From G963665495 sp963677785 (GTDB lineage: Bacteria; Desulfobacterota; Desulfovibrionia; Desulfovibrionales; Desulfovibrionaceae), in the NCBI GenBank assembly GCA_963677785.2, contig CAXXDH010000003.1, positions 124,001 to 188,000 on the forward strand: a stretch of 64,000 nucleotides of DNA. The letters run 5' to 3'. The notes beneath the pieces are model-generated. The model had not been told where the DNA came from and searched no databases. It saw only the letters and a program-made list of their open reading frames with translations. Below, piece after piece: positions 44,845 to 54,256 of this stretch (positions are counted from its first letter, which is position 1; each line of letters begins with the position of its first letter). Made by a program: the position numbers and the translations under genes.

Positions 44845-45507
44845 ATGCCCAAGAAAACAGCTCTTTCCGATAAAAAAAAACATACCGTCGCGCAAGCGGT
44901 ACTGCCTCTTTTGCGGCAACGCTACCCACAGGTGGCTTCGGCACTGGACTGGGAGCAGCCCTGGGAGCTGCTGGTGGCCACGGTATTGGCTGCACAATGC
45001 ACGGACGCCAGGGTGAACCTGGTAACTCCCGTGTTGTTCGAGCGCTGGCCCGGCCCTGCCGAACTGGCGACTGCCACCCAGCCGGAGCTTGAGGAAGTGG
45101 TCCGGTCCACCGGCTTTTTCCGCAACAAGGCCAAGAACCTCATTGCCGCGGCCAATCGCGTCATGAACGTCTACCAGGGGCGGATTCCCGAGCGTATGGA
45201 GGATCTCATCACCCTGCCGGGCGTTGCGCGCAAAACCGCCAATATCGTCCTGTCCAACGCTTTCGGCATCAATGAAGGGCTGGCAGTGGATACGCACGTC
45301 AAACGCATTTCCGGCCGCCTCGGGCTCACGGAATCCACGGATCCCGTACGTATCGAACGCGATCTGATGCAGTTGTTTCCGCAGGAGACCTGGGGTGAAG
45401 TAAACCATTTGCTGGTCTACTTCGGACGGGATGTCTGCAACGCGCGCAAACCGGCCTGTTCGGCCTGCGAACTGGCGGACGTCTGCCCCAAAGTGGGGGT
45501 TGCATGA
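44845..45507 (+). CDS. nth: Endonuclease III
   Basis: 220 residues from ATG 44845 (AGGA upstream). HhH-GPD: LVATVLAAQCTDARVN, hairpin LPGVARKTANIVLSNAF with catalytic Lys, and AVDTHVKRISGRLG with catalytic Asp. [4Fe-4S] loop CNARKPACSACELADVC. Removes oxidised pyrimidines and nicks the AP site. The stop overlaps the glycosyltransferase start by four bases. Confidence 0.96.
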   Translation: MPKKTALSDKKKHTVAQAVLPLLRQRYPQVASALDWEQPWELLVATVLAAQCTDARVNLVTPVLFERWPGPAELATATQPELEEVVRSTGFFRNKAKNLIAAANRVMNVYQGRIPERMEDLITLPGVARKTANIVLSNAFGINEGLAVDTHVKRISGRLGLTESTDPVRIERDLMQLFPQETWGEVNHLLVYFGRDVCNARKPACSACELADVCPKVGVA

Positions 45508-46637
45508 TCAGAGTGCTGCATCTGATCACCACCCTTGAAACGGGCGGAGCGGAAATGTTTTTGTACCGCCTGCTTTCCAGGCTGGATCCAAAACGCTTCC
45601 AAAGCAGGGTTGTTTCCATACGCCGCCGGGGGCCGGTGGACGAACTGATCAAAGAACTCGGCATTCCGGTCATGTATCTCGACATGAAACCCGCGTTTCC
45701 CAATCCCCTGGGACTGCTCAAATTCCGCAACGAACTCCGCACCTTTCGTCCGCACATTCTGCAGACCTGGCTGTATCATGCCGACCTGCTCGGACTCACG
45801 GCCCGCTTTGCAGGCGTACACACTATTCTCTGGAACATCCGCTGTTCTGACATGGATTTTTCCCGGTACAATCCGCTGACACGCTGGATCGTACGCGCCT
45901 GCGCCAGATTCTCGCATGTACCGAGGGCGGTGCTGGCCAATTCCGAATCCGGAAAAATCTGGCACCAGCAGCTGGGCTACAACCCGCGTGAATTTATCGT
46001 TATTCCCAACGGCTACGACATGAACGCCTTTGAACCGGACCTGGGCGCCCGTACGGCCTTGCGTGAAGAACTGGGAGTAACGCCCGACACGCCGTTGGTC
46101 GGCCTGGCGGGCCGGTTCGATCCCATGAAAGGACATGAGCAATTCATTCAGGCCGCGGCTCTGGTGCTGCAAAAGCACCCCTCAACCCGTTTCGTATTAT
46201 GCGGAGAAGGCATCGATTCTGAAAACAGCACCCTGGTGGACTGGATCAAGCGCACCGGCGCAGAACACGCGTTTTTTCTTCTGGGACGGCGCGACGACAT
46301 GGACCGGGTCTATTCTTCGTGGGATATCGGGTGTTCGTCGTCCTTGTTCGGCGAGGGGTTCGCCAACACCATTGCCGAGCCCATGGCCTGCGGCGTTCCC
46401 GTGGTCGCCACGGACGTTGGCGATGCGCAACGGCTTGTCCGCGGCACGGGTAAACTGGTCCCGCCCGGCGACATCACAAAACTGGCCGCGGCACTGTGCG
46501 AGCTGATCAACATGGAGCCGCAGGCACGCAAAGAGCTGGGAGCAAGTGCACGCGCCTACATAGGCTCGCGTTTTTCATTGGAATCGGCAGTGGCGCAATA
46601 CAACGCCCTGTACGCAAAGATAGCGGGCGAACGGTAG
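45504..46637 (+). CDS. GT4-family glycosyltransferase
   Basis: 377 residues. N-terminal IRVLHLITTLETGGAEMFLYRLL with the Gly-Gly-Ala-Glu loop, and the C-terminal nucleotide-sugar site GLAGRFDPMKGHEQFIQAA ... SSLFGEGFANTIAEPMACGVPVVATDVGD (E-x7-E motif). A GT-B retaining enzyme for surface polysaccharide or lipid glycan. Acceptor unknown. ATGA overlap with nth. Confidence 0.93.
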   Translation: MIRVLHLITTLETGGAEMFLYRLLSRLDPKRFQSRVVSIRRRGPVDELIKELGIPVMYLDMKPAFPNPLGLLKFRNELRTFRPHILQTWLYHADLLGLTARFAGVHTILWNIRCSDMDFSRYNPLTRWIVRACARFSHVPRAVLANSESGKIWHQQLGYNPREFIVIPNGYDMNAFEPDLGARTALREELGVTPDTPLVGLAGRFDPMKGHEQFIQAAALVLQKHPSTRFVLCGEGIDSENSTLVDWIKRTGAEHAFFLLGRRDDMDRVYSSWDIGCSSSLFGEGFANTIAEPMACGVPVVATDVGDAQRLVRGTGKLVPPGDITKLAAALCELINMEPQARKELGASARAYIGSRFSLESAVAQYNALYAKIAGER

Positions 46638-46659
46638 GTCCGGACACCCGTACGGCTCG

Positions 46660-47523
46660 CTAGTCGCTGTCTTCCGCCACCTCATTGACCAACTCGCGGA
46701 AATCATTGACCACTTTATCTCCTCCGGCATATTCGAATATGGTCATTCCGTAGCCGGGAGCTTCCGCCAGCCTGGGGCTGTAGCGTATGGGAGTGCAAAG
46801 AAAACGGCCGTAGAGTTTTTCAAATCCCTCCAGAATTTCAGCGGAATTTTTGTTGCTTCTATTGTAGAAGGTAGGAAGTATATACTTCAACTGCACGTCT
46901 TTATGGTATTTCCGGATGGAGGAAAAACTTTTGAGAAATTCAGAGAGCCCCTGCACGGACATTACTTCCAGAGAAACGGGTACGAGCAGCTCTTTGACGT
47001 AAAACAAAACATTGACGGTCAAAGGATCCCAGCCCGGCGCGGAATCCACAAGCACGAAATCAAACTGTGTTTCCAACGGCGTCAATTTTTCGCGCATGGT
47101 GGTTTCTCCGCCAAAATCCTTGCGGTCTATGAACCGCTTGACCTCGGCCAGTGATTTGCCTCCTGCCAAAATCCAAAGATTGTCTCTGGCCTTCGCTAAA
47201 CAATCCTCAGCTTCAAGATCGCCTATCAAATATTCGGTAAGCCCGGCTTTGGGCTTGACACCCAACAGATAAGCGGACTGTCCCTGGGTATCCGCATCCA
47301 CCAGCAGCACTTTGAATCCACGCAGTGCCAAGCCATGCGCAAGGTTGACGGTGGTCGTGGTTTTACCGACTCCGCCTTTGCTGATCATGATGCCGATTGA
47401 TCTGGCACGTTGTAGGGGAAATCTGTGATCGCACGCCTTGCAATGAACTATGGTTCGTCTGGAGGGAATCTTGCTGTCGTCGATGATGCGTTTGAACTTA
47501 CAGTTTGGGCAAATGATTTCCAT
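46660..47523 (-). CDS. ParA-type ATPase with N-terminal zinc ribbon
   Basis: 287 residues. Residues 1-35 are a zinc ribbon (CPNCKFKRII ... VHCKACDHRF). The ATPase domain has deviant Walker A SKGGVGKTTTTVN, LLVDADTQGQSAYLLG, and FDFVLVDSAPGWD. A MinD/ParA-like protein that would segregate or position a cargo. Preceded on the same strand by a ribbon-helix-helix protein that could be its DNA-binding partner. This is not the usual chromosomal parAB neighbourhood, and the ribbon is an unusual addition. No replication genes are nearby. Confidence 0.88.
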   Translation of the reverse strand: MEIICPNCKFKRIIDDSKIPSRRTIVHCKACDHRFPLQRARSIGIMISKGGVGKTTTTVNLAHGLALRGFKVLLVDADTQGQSAYLLGVKPKAGLTEYLIGDLEAEDCLAKARDNLWILAGGKSLAEVKRFIDRKDFGGETTMREKLTPLETQFDFVLVDSAPGWDPLTVNVLFYVKELLVPVSLEVMSVQGLSEFLKSFSSIRKYHKDVQLKYILPTFYNRSNKNSAEILEGFEKLYGRFLCTPIRYSPRLAEAPGYGMTIFEYAGGDKVVNDFRELVNEVAEDSD

Positions 47524-47646
47524 CGATTAATCTCCACTACCTCGCGCGAAACTTTCACGAACGGCCTTATCAATTCCATTCAGCAGGCTGGCTGCAAGGG
47601 GTGAGATACTATAGTCCATGCCGTACGCAGTATATTGCAGGCATGG

Positions 47647-48126
47647 TCAGTTCTTTTTCAGTTTCTTCATCATTTGTTTCAGCAGAATACTATCCTCACC
47701 TTTCACATCGAACTCATGGAGTACGATTATCAAGGCGTTGTTGATGATCAAAGACATGGAAACCCTTTTTTGCAATTCCGGATCCACCATTTTTTTCATT
47801 CGGTATTTTGCGGATTTCAACATCTTGTGAATCTTCTTGGTGAAATAAATGGTGGTCTTCTTTTTGTTCAACGAAGTCAGGTGAAACGACCTGTCTTCCA
47901 GGAGTTCATCCGATGGATCCGGTTCCACAAGCTTCCGCAGATCCTCAGATGTGTTGTGTTCGGCAATGCTCGTCAGGCGAAAGGCCTTATGTACGGCTTT
48001 TTGCAATTCCTTGGGATCGCGATAGATAATCTTTTCCAGATCATCCGTACTGTAAGAAGGCGCATCCGCTTTGCCGTCCAGAATCTCGGACATGATGTCC
48101 CTTCTTGACTCATTGTCCATTATCAC
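47647..48126 (-). CDS. Ribbon-helix-helix-like protein, putative partner of ParA
   Basis: 159 residues if read from GTG 48126, five bases after AGGAGG; ATG 48120 is the alternative. The acidic N-terminal half is unrecognised (YSTDDLEKIIYRDPKELQKAVHKAF). The C-terminal half has the ribbon-helix-helix pattern: strand KKTTIYFTKKIHKMLKSA and second helix VSMSLIINNALIIVLHEF. Such proteins bind DNA as dimers and often pair with ParA on plasmids. 123 bp upstream of the ParA gene. Confidence 0.7.
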   Translation of the reverse strand: MIMDNESRRDIMSEILDGKADAPSYSTDDLEKIIYRDPKELQKAVHKAFRLTSIAEHNTSEDLRKLVEPDPSDELLEDRSFHLTSLNKKKTTIYFTKKIHKMLKSAKYRMKKMVDPELQKRVSMSLIINNALIIVLHEFDVKGEDSILLKQMMKKLKKN

Positions 48127-48691
48127 GAAGTCCTCCTCGGGCAAGGCGCGGTGTTCGGACACTGTTGCTCTCCTGCATTCTGCCCCCCCTTCGAACACGC
48201 TATCTGCTCGGTGGGCGGTGTTTAAGCAGCATTTGCCAGCTGTTGCCTGCGCTGTTGCAACCCGCCAGAAGATACGAGCATGTTTGCCGGCAGCCCGTAT
48301 CTTGTCAGGTCCCAGAGTCTGTACAAATACTGGTTTCTTCTTGCATAATAGCTTAAACACAAAACAATTTCCAGCCTTTAGGCATGTTGCGGCTCCCTTC
48401 TCTTCTTTCTCAGCCCAAGAGTGCAACAAACTGGTATCATAGATTTTTATCGCTACTTCTGCTGTAATTTCCCCTCATGCGAAACATTTTTTGGCGCAAA
48501 AGTATTTCCGTCCTGGTTGATAAAAAAATGCTCAATGCCAGAGCGTAGTTCCCCAAAAAAGTGTTCACAGAAAACAGCCTCCGAAACTTCTGCGTTTTTG
48601 TTATTGGACGCCTTGGCTTCTCCCTGCGCCTCGCCCGTCACGTCTTTTCTGCCGGTCTGACAAATTCTTCAAAAATCTCTTGTTAACGACT
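48127..48691. other. Intergenic region upstream of the RHH gene
   Basis: 565 bp. Holds only the weakly supported minus-strand small frame at 48453-48641. No parS-like repeats were recognised, though short direct repeats bound by an RHH protein could lie here. Confidence 0.45.
48453..48641 (-). CDS. Small hypothetical protein (weak)
   Basis: 62 residues from a GTG at 48641, 50 bp after the glycosyltransferase stop. The composition is protein-like (VSEAVFCEHFFGELRSGIEHFFINQDGN), but there is no clear ribosome site. It could be a small gene in the same transcript or chance. Confidence 0.25.
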   Translation of the reverse strand: MTGEAQGEAKASNNKNAEVSEAVFCEHFFGELRSGIEHFFINQDGNTFAPKNVSHEGKLQQK

Positions 48692-49741
48692 TCAACATCT
48701 GGATTCTTGAATAAGCGACTCTATGCGCCGCACCACCTGGTCATTCCCCCAGAAGTAACGTTCCTGAATATGTTTTTTAAAAAACGGAATCGATTCTTCG
48801 AATTCATTCAAAATCCCCTTATCTGCATCCGGGTTCATACTGAATCGCCCGTAACAATATTCTTTCAGGAAATAGCCATTGAGAAACTGTTCATACAAAA
48901 AGTGAATGGGAAAGCTCAAAACGGGTTTGCCATAATACAAGGCTTCGCTGATAAGCGAGTGCCCTCCATTTGAAATGACATAATACGCACCGACAAGATC
49001 TTCCAGAAAGCCATGGACGGAATTTTTTTTGAACACCAGATTGCCGGTGGCAGGCCTTTCTCCAAAACCGTATACAATGAATTTTCTGTTATGCCCTTGC
49101 AATAAAGGCAACAAATCAGAATAAGCTCCACCGCTCGTATATACGAGCACATGTTCGTCATCCCGCGGCCTGTGATCTTTAACCACTTTTCTTAAAATAG
49201 GAGGAAATATCTCGGTGTTTTCGGGATTCTTGGGCGGAGGCTGATAAAAGGAACTCACCAGGAAACGGGTAGCATTGCTATAAAGCCGCAAGATGGGAAA
49301 AAACGTTATTTTGCGGTTAAAAGCCTGGCCTGAAGGCAACGCGCACCTGGTGTGCGTAAGCACATGCTGATGATCCAGGCTTATACACGGACGCCCGAGA
49401 CAGCGCGCTGCAAGCGGAGTGAAAAACTCATAATCGCTCAGGATCAGGTCCGGATCAAAATCACGAATAATTTCCACCAATCTTTTTACAATGGCATTTT
49501 TCTTCGTCAGCAACAGGGATACCGCATTGCCGACAGTTGCCGCAAAATCCACGCGGCTTTTTTTGTATTTGGTCGCCAGCATTTCCAGAGGAATGAAATC
49601 ATAGCCTTCATTCTGCACATCGCTGACGGTTCCGCCACCGGCAAAAAGAAATTCATGCCCCGGCATATGCTGCGCCACGGAAAGCGAGCGGCTCAGATGA
49701 CCGCGCGCATCGCCCATGACTCCATAAAAAATGCGGGCCAT
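48692..49741 (-). CDS. MJ1255/MurG-like glycosyltransferase
   Basis: 349 residues. Starts MARIFYGVMGDARGHLSRSLSVAQHM, the Gly-x-Gly-His loop of this GT-B group; then LVYTSGGAYSDLLPLL and VISNGGHSLISEALYYGKPVLSFPIHFLYEQFLNGYFL, the acceptor and UDP-sugar site. Belongs with UDP-GlcNAc-type GT28 enzymes of unknown acceptor. Its start is two bases after the aroC stop, so it is in the aroC transcript. Confidence 0.87.
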   Translation of the reverse strand: MARIFYGVMGDARGHLSRSLSVAQHMPGHEFLFAGGGTVSDVQNEGYDFIPLEMLATKYKKSRVDFAATVGNAVSLLLTKKNAIVKRLVEIIRDFDPDLILSDYEFFTPLAARCLGRPCISLDHQHVLTHTRCALPSGQAFNRKITFFPILRLYSNATRFLVSSFYQPPPKNPENTEIFPPILRKVVKDHRPRDDEHVLVYTSGGAYSDLLPLLQGHNRKFIVYGFGERPATGNLVFKKNSVHGFLEDLVGAYYVISNGGHSLISEALYYGKPVLSFPIHFLYEQFLNGYFLKEYCYGRFSMNPDADKGILNEFEESIPFFKKHIQERYFWGNDQVVRRIESLIQESRC

Positions 49742-49743
49742 GG

Positions 49744-50814
49744 CTAATGTCCGATTGCGTGTTGACGTCGTTGCAGCAGCAGAAAATCCGCCAGAGTCAG
49801 CAGCACCATGGACTTGAGGACCGGCACTATCCGCGGAATGGCGCTGATATCGTGCCTGCCGCCCATGGAGATGGTCGTGGGTTCGTCCTGAACTGTCACG
49901 GTACGTTGTTCCAGAGCGATAGTGGGAATGGGCTTGACCGCCACCCGGAGCAGCAGCGGGTCACCGCTGGAGATACCGCCGAGGATGCCGCCCGCGTTGG
50001 TGGCGCCTCCCCTTTGGGTCTTCGGCAGAAGGGGGTCGTTGTTCTGGCTGCCCGTCATACGCGCGGCCCCGAATCCGGCGCCGATTTCAACGCCTTTGAC
50101 CGCGCCCACGCCCATCAGCGCGTATGCCAGCCGTGCATCCAGTTTGTCGAATACGGGCTCGCCCAGACCGGCCGGCATGCCATGGGCCTCAATGGCCACG
50201 ATGCCGCCAAGACTGTCGCCGTTTTTCTTCACCGACTTGACCCGCTCCTCCCAGACCGGAACAATTTCCGGATCAGGCGCGCAAAACGGCCTGTCCTGGG
50301 CATTCTCCAGGTCTGTTACCGGGCTTGGAATTCCTCCAAGTTCGAGCGTATAGCCTCGAACAGCCATACCCTCCGTACGCAGCAGCTCCTGGGCAATGGC
50401 TCCGCCGGCAACGCGGCAAACCGTCTCGCGGGCCGAAGAACGCCCGCCCCCGCGGTAATCCCGGACGCCGTATTTGGCCTGATAGGTCAAATCCGCATGG
50501 CCCGGACGAAATGTGTTCATGACATTGGAATAATCGCGCGAACGCTGATCCGTGTTGGCGATGTAAAACCCGATGGGAGTTCCCGTGGTCCGGCCCTCGA
50601 ATACGCCGGACAGCAGCTGCACCTTGTCGCCTTCTTTGCGGGTGGTCGAGGCCAGCCCCTGGCCGGGCTTGCGTTTGTCCAGTTCGTTCTGGATCATTTC
50701 CTCGCTCAGCGGAATTCCGGGCGGGCATCCGTCCACCACGCCGCCGAGTCCTGTTCCATGGGATTCGCCGTACGTCGTCAATGTAAAGAGTGAACCGAAC
50801 GTATTGCCACTCAT
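49744..50814 (-). CDS. aroC: Chorismate synthase
   Basis: 356 residues; GAGG before ATG 50814. Signature stretches GESHGTGLGGVVDGCPPGI, DRRSRDY-like TDQRSRDYSNV, RPGHADLTYQAKYGVRDYRGGGRSSARET and MGGRHDISAIPRIVPV. Makes chorismate from EPSP using reduced FMN. Upstream of the GT28-like gene; the PLP-enzyme gene is 26 bp further upstream. Confidence 0.97.
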   Translation of the reverse strand: MSGNTFGSLFTLTTYGESHGTGLGGVVDGCPPGIPLSEEMIQNELDKRKPGQGLASTTRKEGDKVQLLSGVFEGRTTGTPIGFYIANTDQRSRDYSNVMNTFRPGHADLTYQAKYGVRDYRGGGRSSARETVCRVAGGAIAQELLRTEGMAVRGYTLELGGIPSPVTDLENAQDRPFCAPDPEIVPVWEERVKSVKKNGDSLGGIVAIEAHGMPAGLGEPVFDKLDARLAYALMGVGAVKGVEIGAGFGAARMTGSQNNDPLLPKTQRGGATNAGGILGGISSGDPLLLRVAVKPIPTIALEQRTVTVQDEPTTISMGGRHDISAIPRIVPVLKSMVLLTLADFLLLQRRQHAIGH

Positions 50815-50839
50815 GAGTACCTCGTTTGCAATGTAGTAA

Positions 50840-52006
50840 TTACGCCGGCCGGAGATGCTTGAAACCGGCTTCCAGATCAGCGATCAGATCTTCCGGATCT
50901 TCGAGGCCGACGTGCACCCGCAGCAACTGCCCCTCCGCATCCCAGGTCGTCGCGGTACGCGATTGGGCGGGATGCGCCGGAAGCATCAAACTCTCAAAGC
51001 CGCCGAAGCTGTAGCCCAGGGCGAACAGTTTCAGACTGTTGCAAAATTTTTCCCAGGCTTCCCGGGCACAAGGACGCAAAACAAACGCGAACAATCCGCC
51101 CGCGCCGTCGAAATCACGCTTCCAGATCGTGTGGCCGGGATCCCCAGACAGGGCCGGACAAAGCACCCTGGCCACTTCCGGCCTCTCCTGAAGCCAGCGC
51201 GCCACCAGCAAGGCGTTTTCCTGGTGCCTATCGAGACGCACTCCCAGGGTCCGCAGTCCGCGCAGTCCGAGGTATATGTCGTCCGGACCGGCGCAAAGCC
51301 CCAATCCCCAGATGGCCTCGGAAAATTGTTTCACCAGAGGCTCCCTGACAGTAAGCGCCCCGAGCATGGCGTCCGAATGGCCGACAACGTATTTGGTGGC
51401 GGCCAGAATCGAGACATCGGCCCCCAGTTCCAGAGGGCGGTAAAAATACGGGCTGGCCCAGGTGTTGTCCGCCACCACCAGAATGTCCTTTTTTTTGGCG
51501 ACCTGCGCAATGACCGGAAGATCCTGGACCTCAAAGGTCAGGGATCCCGGCGATTCGACATAGACGGCGCGGGTGTTCTCCTCGAACAACGCGGCAATAT
51601 CGGCGCCAAGCAAGGGATCATAATAGGTCGTACTAATGCCCATGCGTTTGAGCATGCCGTCGCAAAACCAGCGGGCCGGCGCATAACAGGAATCCGTCAT
51701 CAACAAATGGTCGCCGGCTTGGAGCACTCCCAGCAGAGCCGCGGAAATGGCGGACAGTCCGGACGGTACGAGAAAACAGCGTTCCCCGCCCTCCAGTTCG
51801 GCCAGAGCCGACTCCAGCGCGCGGCTCGTGGGCGTTCCAAGACGGCCGTAAAGCATCTGCTCGCTCGTGGGCGAAGCGGCTTCCAGCTCGTTCACCGTGG
51901 AAAACCCAATGGTGGAAACATGGTACACCGGCGGATTGACTGCTCCGCCGTAAGCGGCATGATCGCGCCCCAGGGTGGCAAGCTGTGTTGCTTTTCTTTT
52001 TTTCAT
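50840..52006 (-). CDS. metC: Cystathionine beta-lyase-like PLP enzyme
   Basis: 388 residues. Cys/Met-metabolism fold: YGRLGTPTSRALESALAELEGG, VPSGLSAISAAL, VVADNTWASPYFYRPLELGADVSILAATKYVVGHSDAMLGA (PLP Lys in the ATKY segment) and GYSFGGFESLMLP. The last motif suits MetC-type enzymes; a gamma-synthase or gamma-lyase cannot be excluded. AAGGG upstream is a weak ribosome site. Probably one operon with aroC. Confidence 0.9.
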   Translation of the reverse strand: MKKRKATQLATLGRDHAAYGGAVNPPVYHVSTIGFSTVNELEAASPTSEQMLYGRLGTPTSRALESALAELEGGERCFLVPSGLSAISAALLGVLQAGDHLLMTDSCYAPARWFCDGMLKRMGISTTYYDPLLGADIAALFEENTRAVYVESPGSLTFEVQDLPVIAQVAKKKDILVVADNTWASPYFYRPLELGADVSILAATKYVVGHSDAMLGALTVREPLVKQFSEAIWGLGLCAGPDDIYLGLRGLRTLGVRLDRHQENALLVARWLQERPEVARVLCPALSGDPGHTIWKRDFDGAGGLFAFVLRPCAREAWEKFCNSLKLFALGYSFGGFESLMLPAHPAQSRTATTWDAEGQLLRVHVGLEDPEDLIADLEAGFKHLRPA

Positions 52007-52235
52007 TAAAGTTTTTTTCCCTTCAAAACGATATTCTCAAAAAGACTTACGGCAAATCCGGATGATTTTCCAGTTGAACGTCCGGCCTTGTGAACGTCCG
52101 TCTTTGTAACCAAATATGCTCCACCGGCATCTAACGTATTGTCTAGAGTTTTCCTATTACTGGAACAAAGTTTGCTGCGTTGTACCCGACAGGAAAATTC
52201 AGCCGGACACAGCAGCCGCATCAAGGGAGTTCGCC

Positions 52236-52496
52236 ATGTTGGGAGATAAATGCATCTATTGCAACAAGCCGTTGAAAGAATATGATTTCTATCTGGAAAA
52301 GCCCGAGGGAAAAATTTGCAGCCGCTGCATCATCAAGCACAGAGTCCTTGTCGGCTCGAAAATAAGCAAACAGGACGCTTCAAAAGAGCACCCGCTCTTT
52401 AGGCTGCGCCAACTGGGCAACGACCCCTCCGGGTCTTTGTCGCACCCGTCCATGGAACAGGCCCTGGTACGGGAATTGGAAAATTTGTTGCCATAA
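52236..52496 (+). CDS. Small zinc-ribbon protein
   Basis: 86 residues from ATG 52236 (GGGAG upstream). N-terminal CxxC pair CIYCNKPLKEYDFYLEKPEGKICSRC makes one zinc ribbon; the rest is polar. Function unknown. Divergent from metC. Confidence 0.72.
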   Translation: MLGDKCIYCNKPLKEYDFYLEKPEGKICSRCIIKHRVLVGSKISKQDASKEHPLFRLRQLGNDPSGSLSHPSMEQALVRELENLLP

Positions 52497-52663
52497 AGCA
52501 ATTTTGACGCCATTACGCGATGGTTGCCTGCGGTTTGCCTTTTTGGTTATGGTTTGCCAAGCTTCTGCGTGTAGCTGCCGGATGCGATCTTTTCTTGATT
52601 TTTGTCCAGTAGGAGATTCCCGGCTATCTCCACAGGGTAAACCATACGTACAAAGGGCTGCGA

Positions 52664-53428
52664 ATGAAACTGTATTCATGGAATGTCAACGGGCTCCGCG
52701 CCGCGCTCAAAAAAAATTTCCGCGCCTGGCTTCTCGCATCGGGAGCCGACGTGGTTTGTCTGCAGGAAACAAAAGCCACTCCCGAGCAGATTCCCGACGC
52801 TGACCGCGAACCGGAAAATTTCGCATCCATCTGGTGTTCCAGCACTGTGAAAAAAGGCTATTCCGGTGTCGCCACGTATTTCAAACAACAGCCTTTGAGC
52901 CATTCGCAGGAGTTGCCGGATACCGCTTTTCAGGGAGAAGGCAGACTGCTGCTAAGCGAATACCCGGATTTCTTCCTCTTCAACGTCTATTTTCCCAACG
53001 GCCAGATGAACGACGACCGGTTGCAGTACAAGCTGGCCTATTACGACGCGTTTCTCGCCTATGCCCAGGAACTGCGCAAACAAAAACCCATTGTGGTCTG
53101 CGGCGATTTCAACACCGCCCACAAGGCTATCGATCTGGCCCGGCCCAAACAAAACGAGGATACCTCCGGCTTTCTGCCCATAGAACGCGCCTGGCTGGAT
53201 AAACTGGTCGCCCATGGCTACATCGATACGTTCCGGATGTTCGATGACGGGCCTGACAACTATACGTGGTGGTCTTTCCGCGCCAATGCCCGAGCCAAGA
53301 ACGTGGGCTGGAGGATCGATTATTTCTTTGTGTCGGACGAACTCAAAGACCAGGTGGTCAAGGCCTGGATAGAACCCGATGTGACGGGGTCGGACCATTG
53401 TCCGCTCGGGCTCGAACTGAATTTCTAG
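52664..53428 (+). CDS. xth: Exodeoxyribonuclease III
   Basis: 254 residues. Exo/endo/phosphatase fold: YSWNVNGLRAALKKNF, VCLQETKATPEQ (metal Glu), VVCGDFNTAHKAIDLARPK and GWRIDYFF...TGSDHCPLGLEL with the final DH pair. AP endonuclease and 3'-5' exonuclease. Third base-excision-repair gene in the window with mutY and nth. Confidence 0.96.
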   Translation: MKLYSWNVNGLRAALKKNFRAWLLASGADVVCLQETKATPEQIPDADREPENFASIWCSSTVKKGYSGVATYFKQQPLSHSQELPDTAFQGEGRLLLSEYPDFFLFNVYFPNGQMNDDRLQYKLAYYDAFLAYAQELRKQKPIVVCGDFNTAHKAIDLARPKQNEDTSGFLPIERAWLDKLVAHGYIDTFRMFDDGPDNYTWWSFRANARAKNVGWRIDYFFVSDELKDQVVKAWIEPDVTGSDHCPLGLELNF

Positions 53429-53442
53429 AGTTGTTTGCGACC

Positions 53443-54072
53443 ATGCCGGAATTACCTCGAAAACTGAACCTGGGCAGCGGCAAAAAATTCAAGCCGGACT
53501 GCCTGAATGTGGACAGCAATCCCTACTGGCAGCCGGATCTCGCCTGGGATCTGGAAACACCATTTCCTCCGGATGGACCGGTGGAAATGGTTCGCTTTGG
53601 TACGCAAATCATTCCCCTGAACTATTTTGACGAAATCATCGCGGAACATTTGCTGGAACATATCCGCAACCTGACAGAATTGATGACCTGCTGCCTGCAC
53701 CTGCTGCGAAACGGCGGCGTAATGCGTATCAATGTGCCCTATGATCTCTCGTACGGCGCCTGGCAGGACCCTACGCACGTACGCGCGCTGAATGAACGCA
53801 GCTGGTGGTATTACACCAAATGGTTTTGGCACCTGGGCTGGACCGAAGCCCGCTTTGATCTGGTCTACAACCAATTTTTGATGAATGAAATAGGCAACAG
53901 GCTGAAAGAACAGGGAATGCCCCCTGAAGACATCATCCGCCAGCCCAGAGTTGTGGATGAAATGGCGGTGGTGCTGCAAAAAAGACCTCTGACAGCGGAT
54001 GAAAAAGCTGTGACCCTGGCCTATCTGAAACGCCCGGACAATTTTAACGATCAGATAAAATCTTCTGATTAA
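53443..54072 (+). CDS. SAM-dependent methyltransferase-like protein
   Basis: 209 residues from ATG 53443. KLNLGSGKKFKPDCLNVDSN is a SAM-binding loop with acidic ribose ligand; FDEIIAEHLLEHIRNLTELMTCCLHLLRNGGVMRINVPYD is the typical Class I pattern of 'predicted SAM-dependent' methyltransferases. Substrate unknown. Close behind xth (14 bp). Confidence 0.8.
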   Translation: MPELPRKLNLGSGKKFKPDCLNVDSNPYWQPDLAWDLETPFPPDGPVEMVRFGTQIIPLNYFDEIIAEHLLEHIRNLTELMTCCLHLLRNGGVMRINVPYDLSYGAWQDPTHVRALNERSWWYYTKWFWHLGWTEARFDLVYNQFLMNEIGNRLKEQGMPPEDIIRQPRVVDEMAVVLQKRPLTADEKAVTLAYLKRPDNFNDQIKSSD

Positions 54073-54256
54073 TTGCAGTATTGGATTCAATGTTCATTTT
54101 AACATAATCATGATATAGATTAATTCAAATTTACACTGTCACCCCTATTTTTTCCCCTTTGCTTTTCGCGCACTATTTCTTTATGATGTGTCATACTTCG
54201 TGAAAGCCGTTATTTTATTGTCCGTAACCCGCCCAATCAGGGAAAGAGGGAATGGA

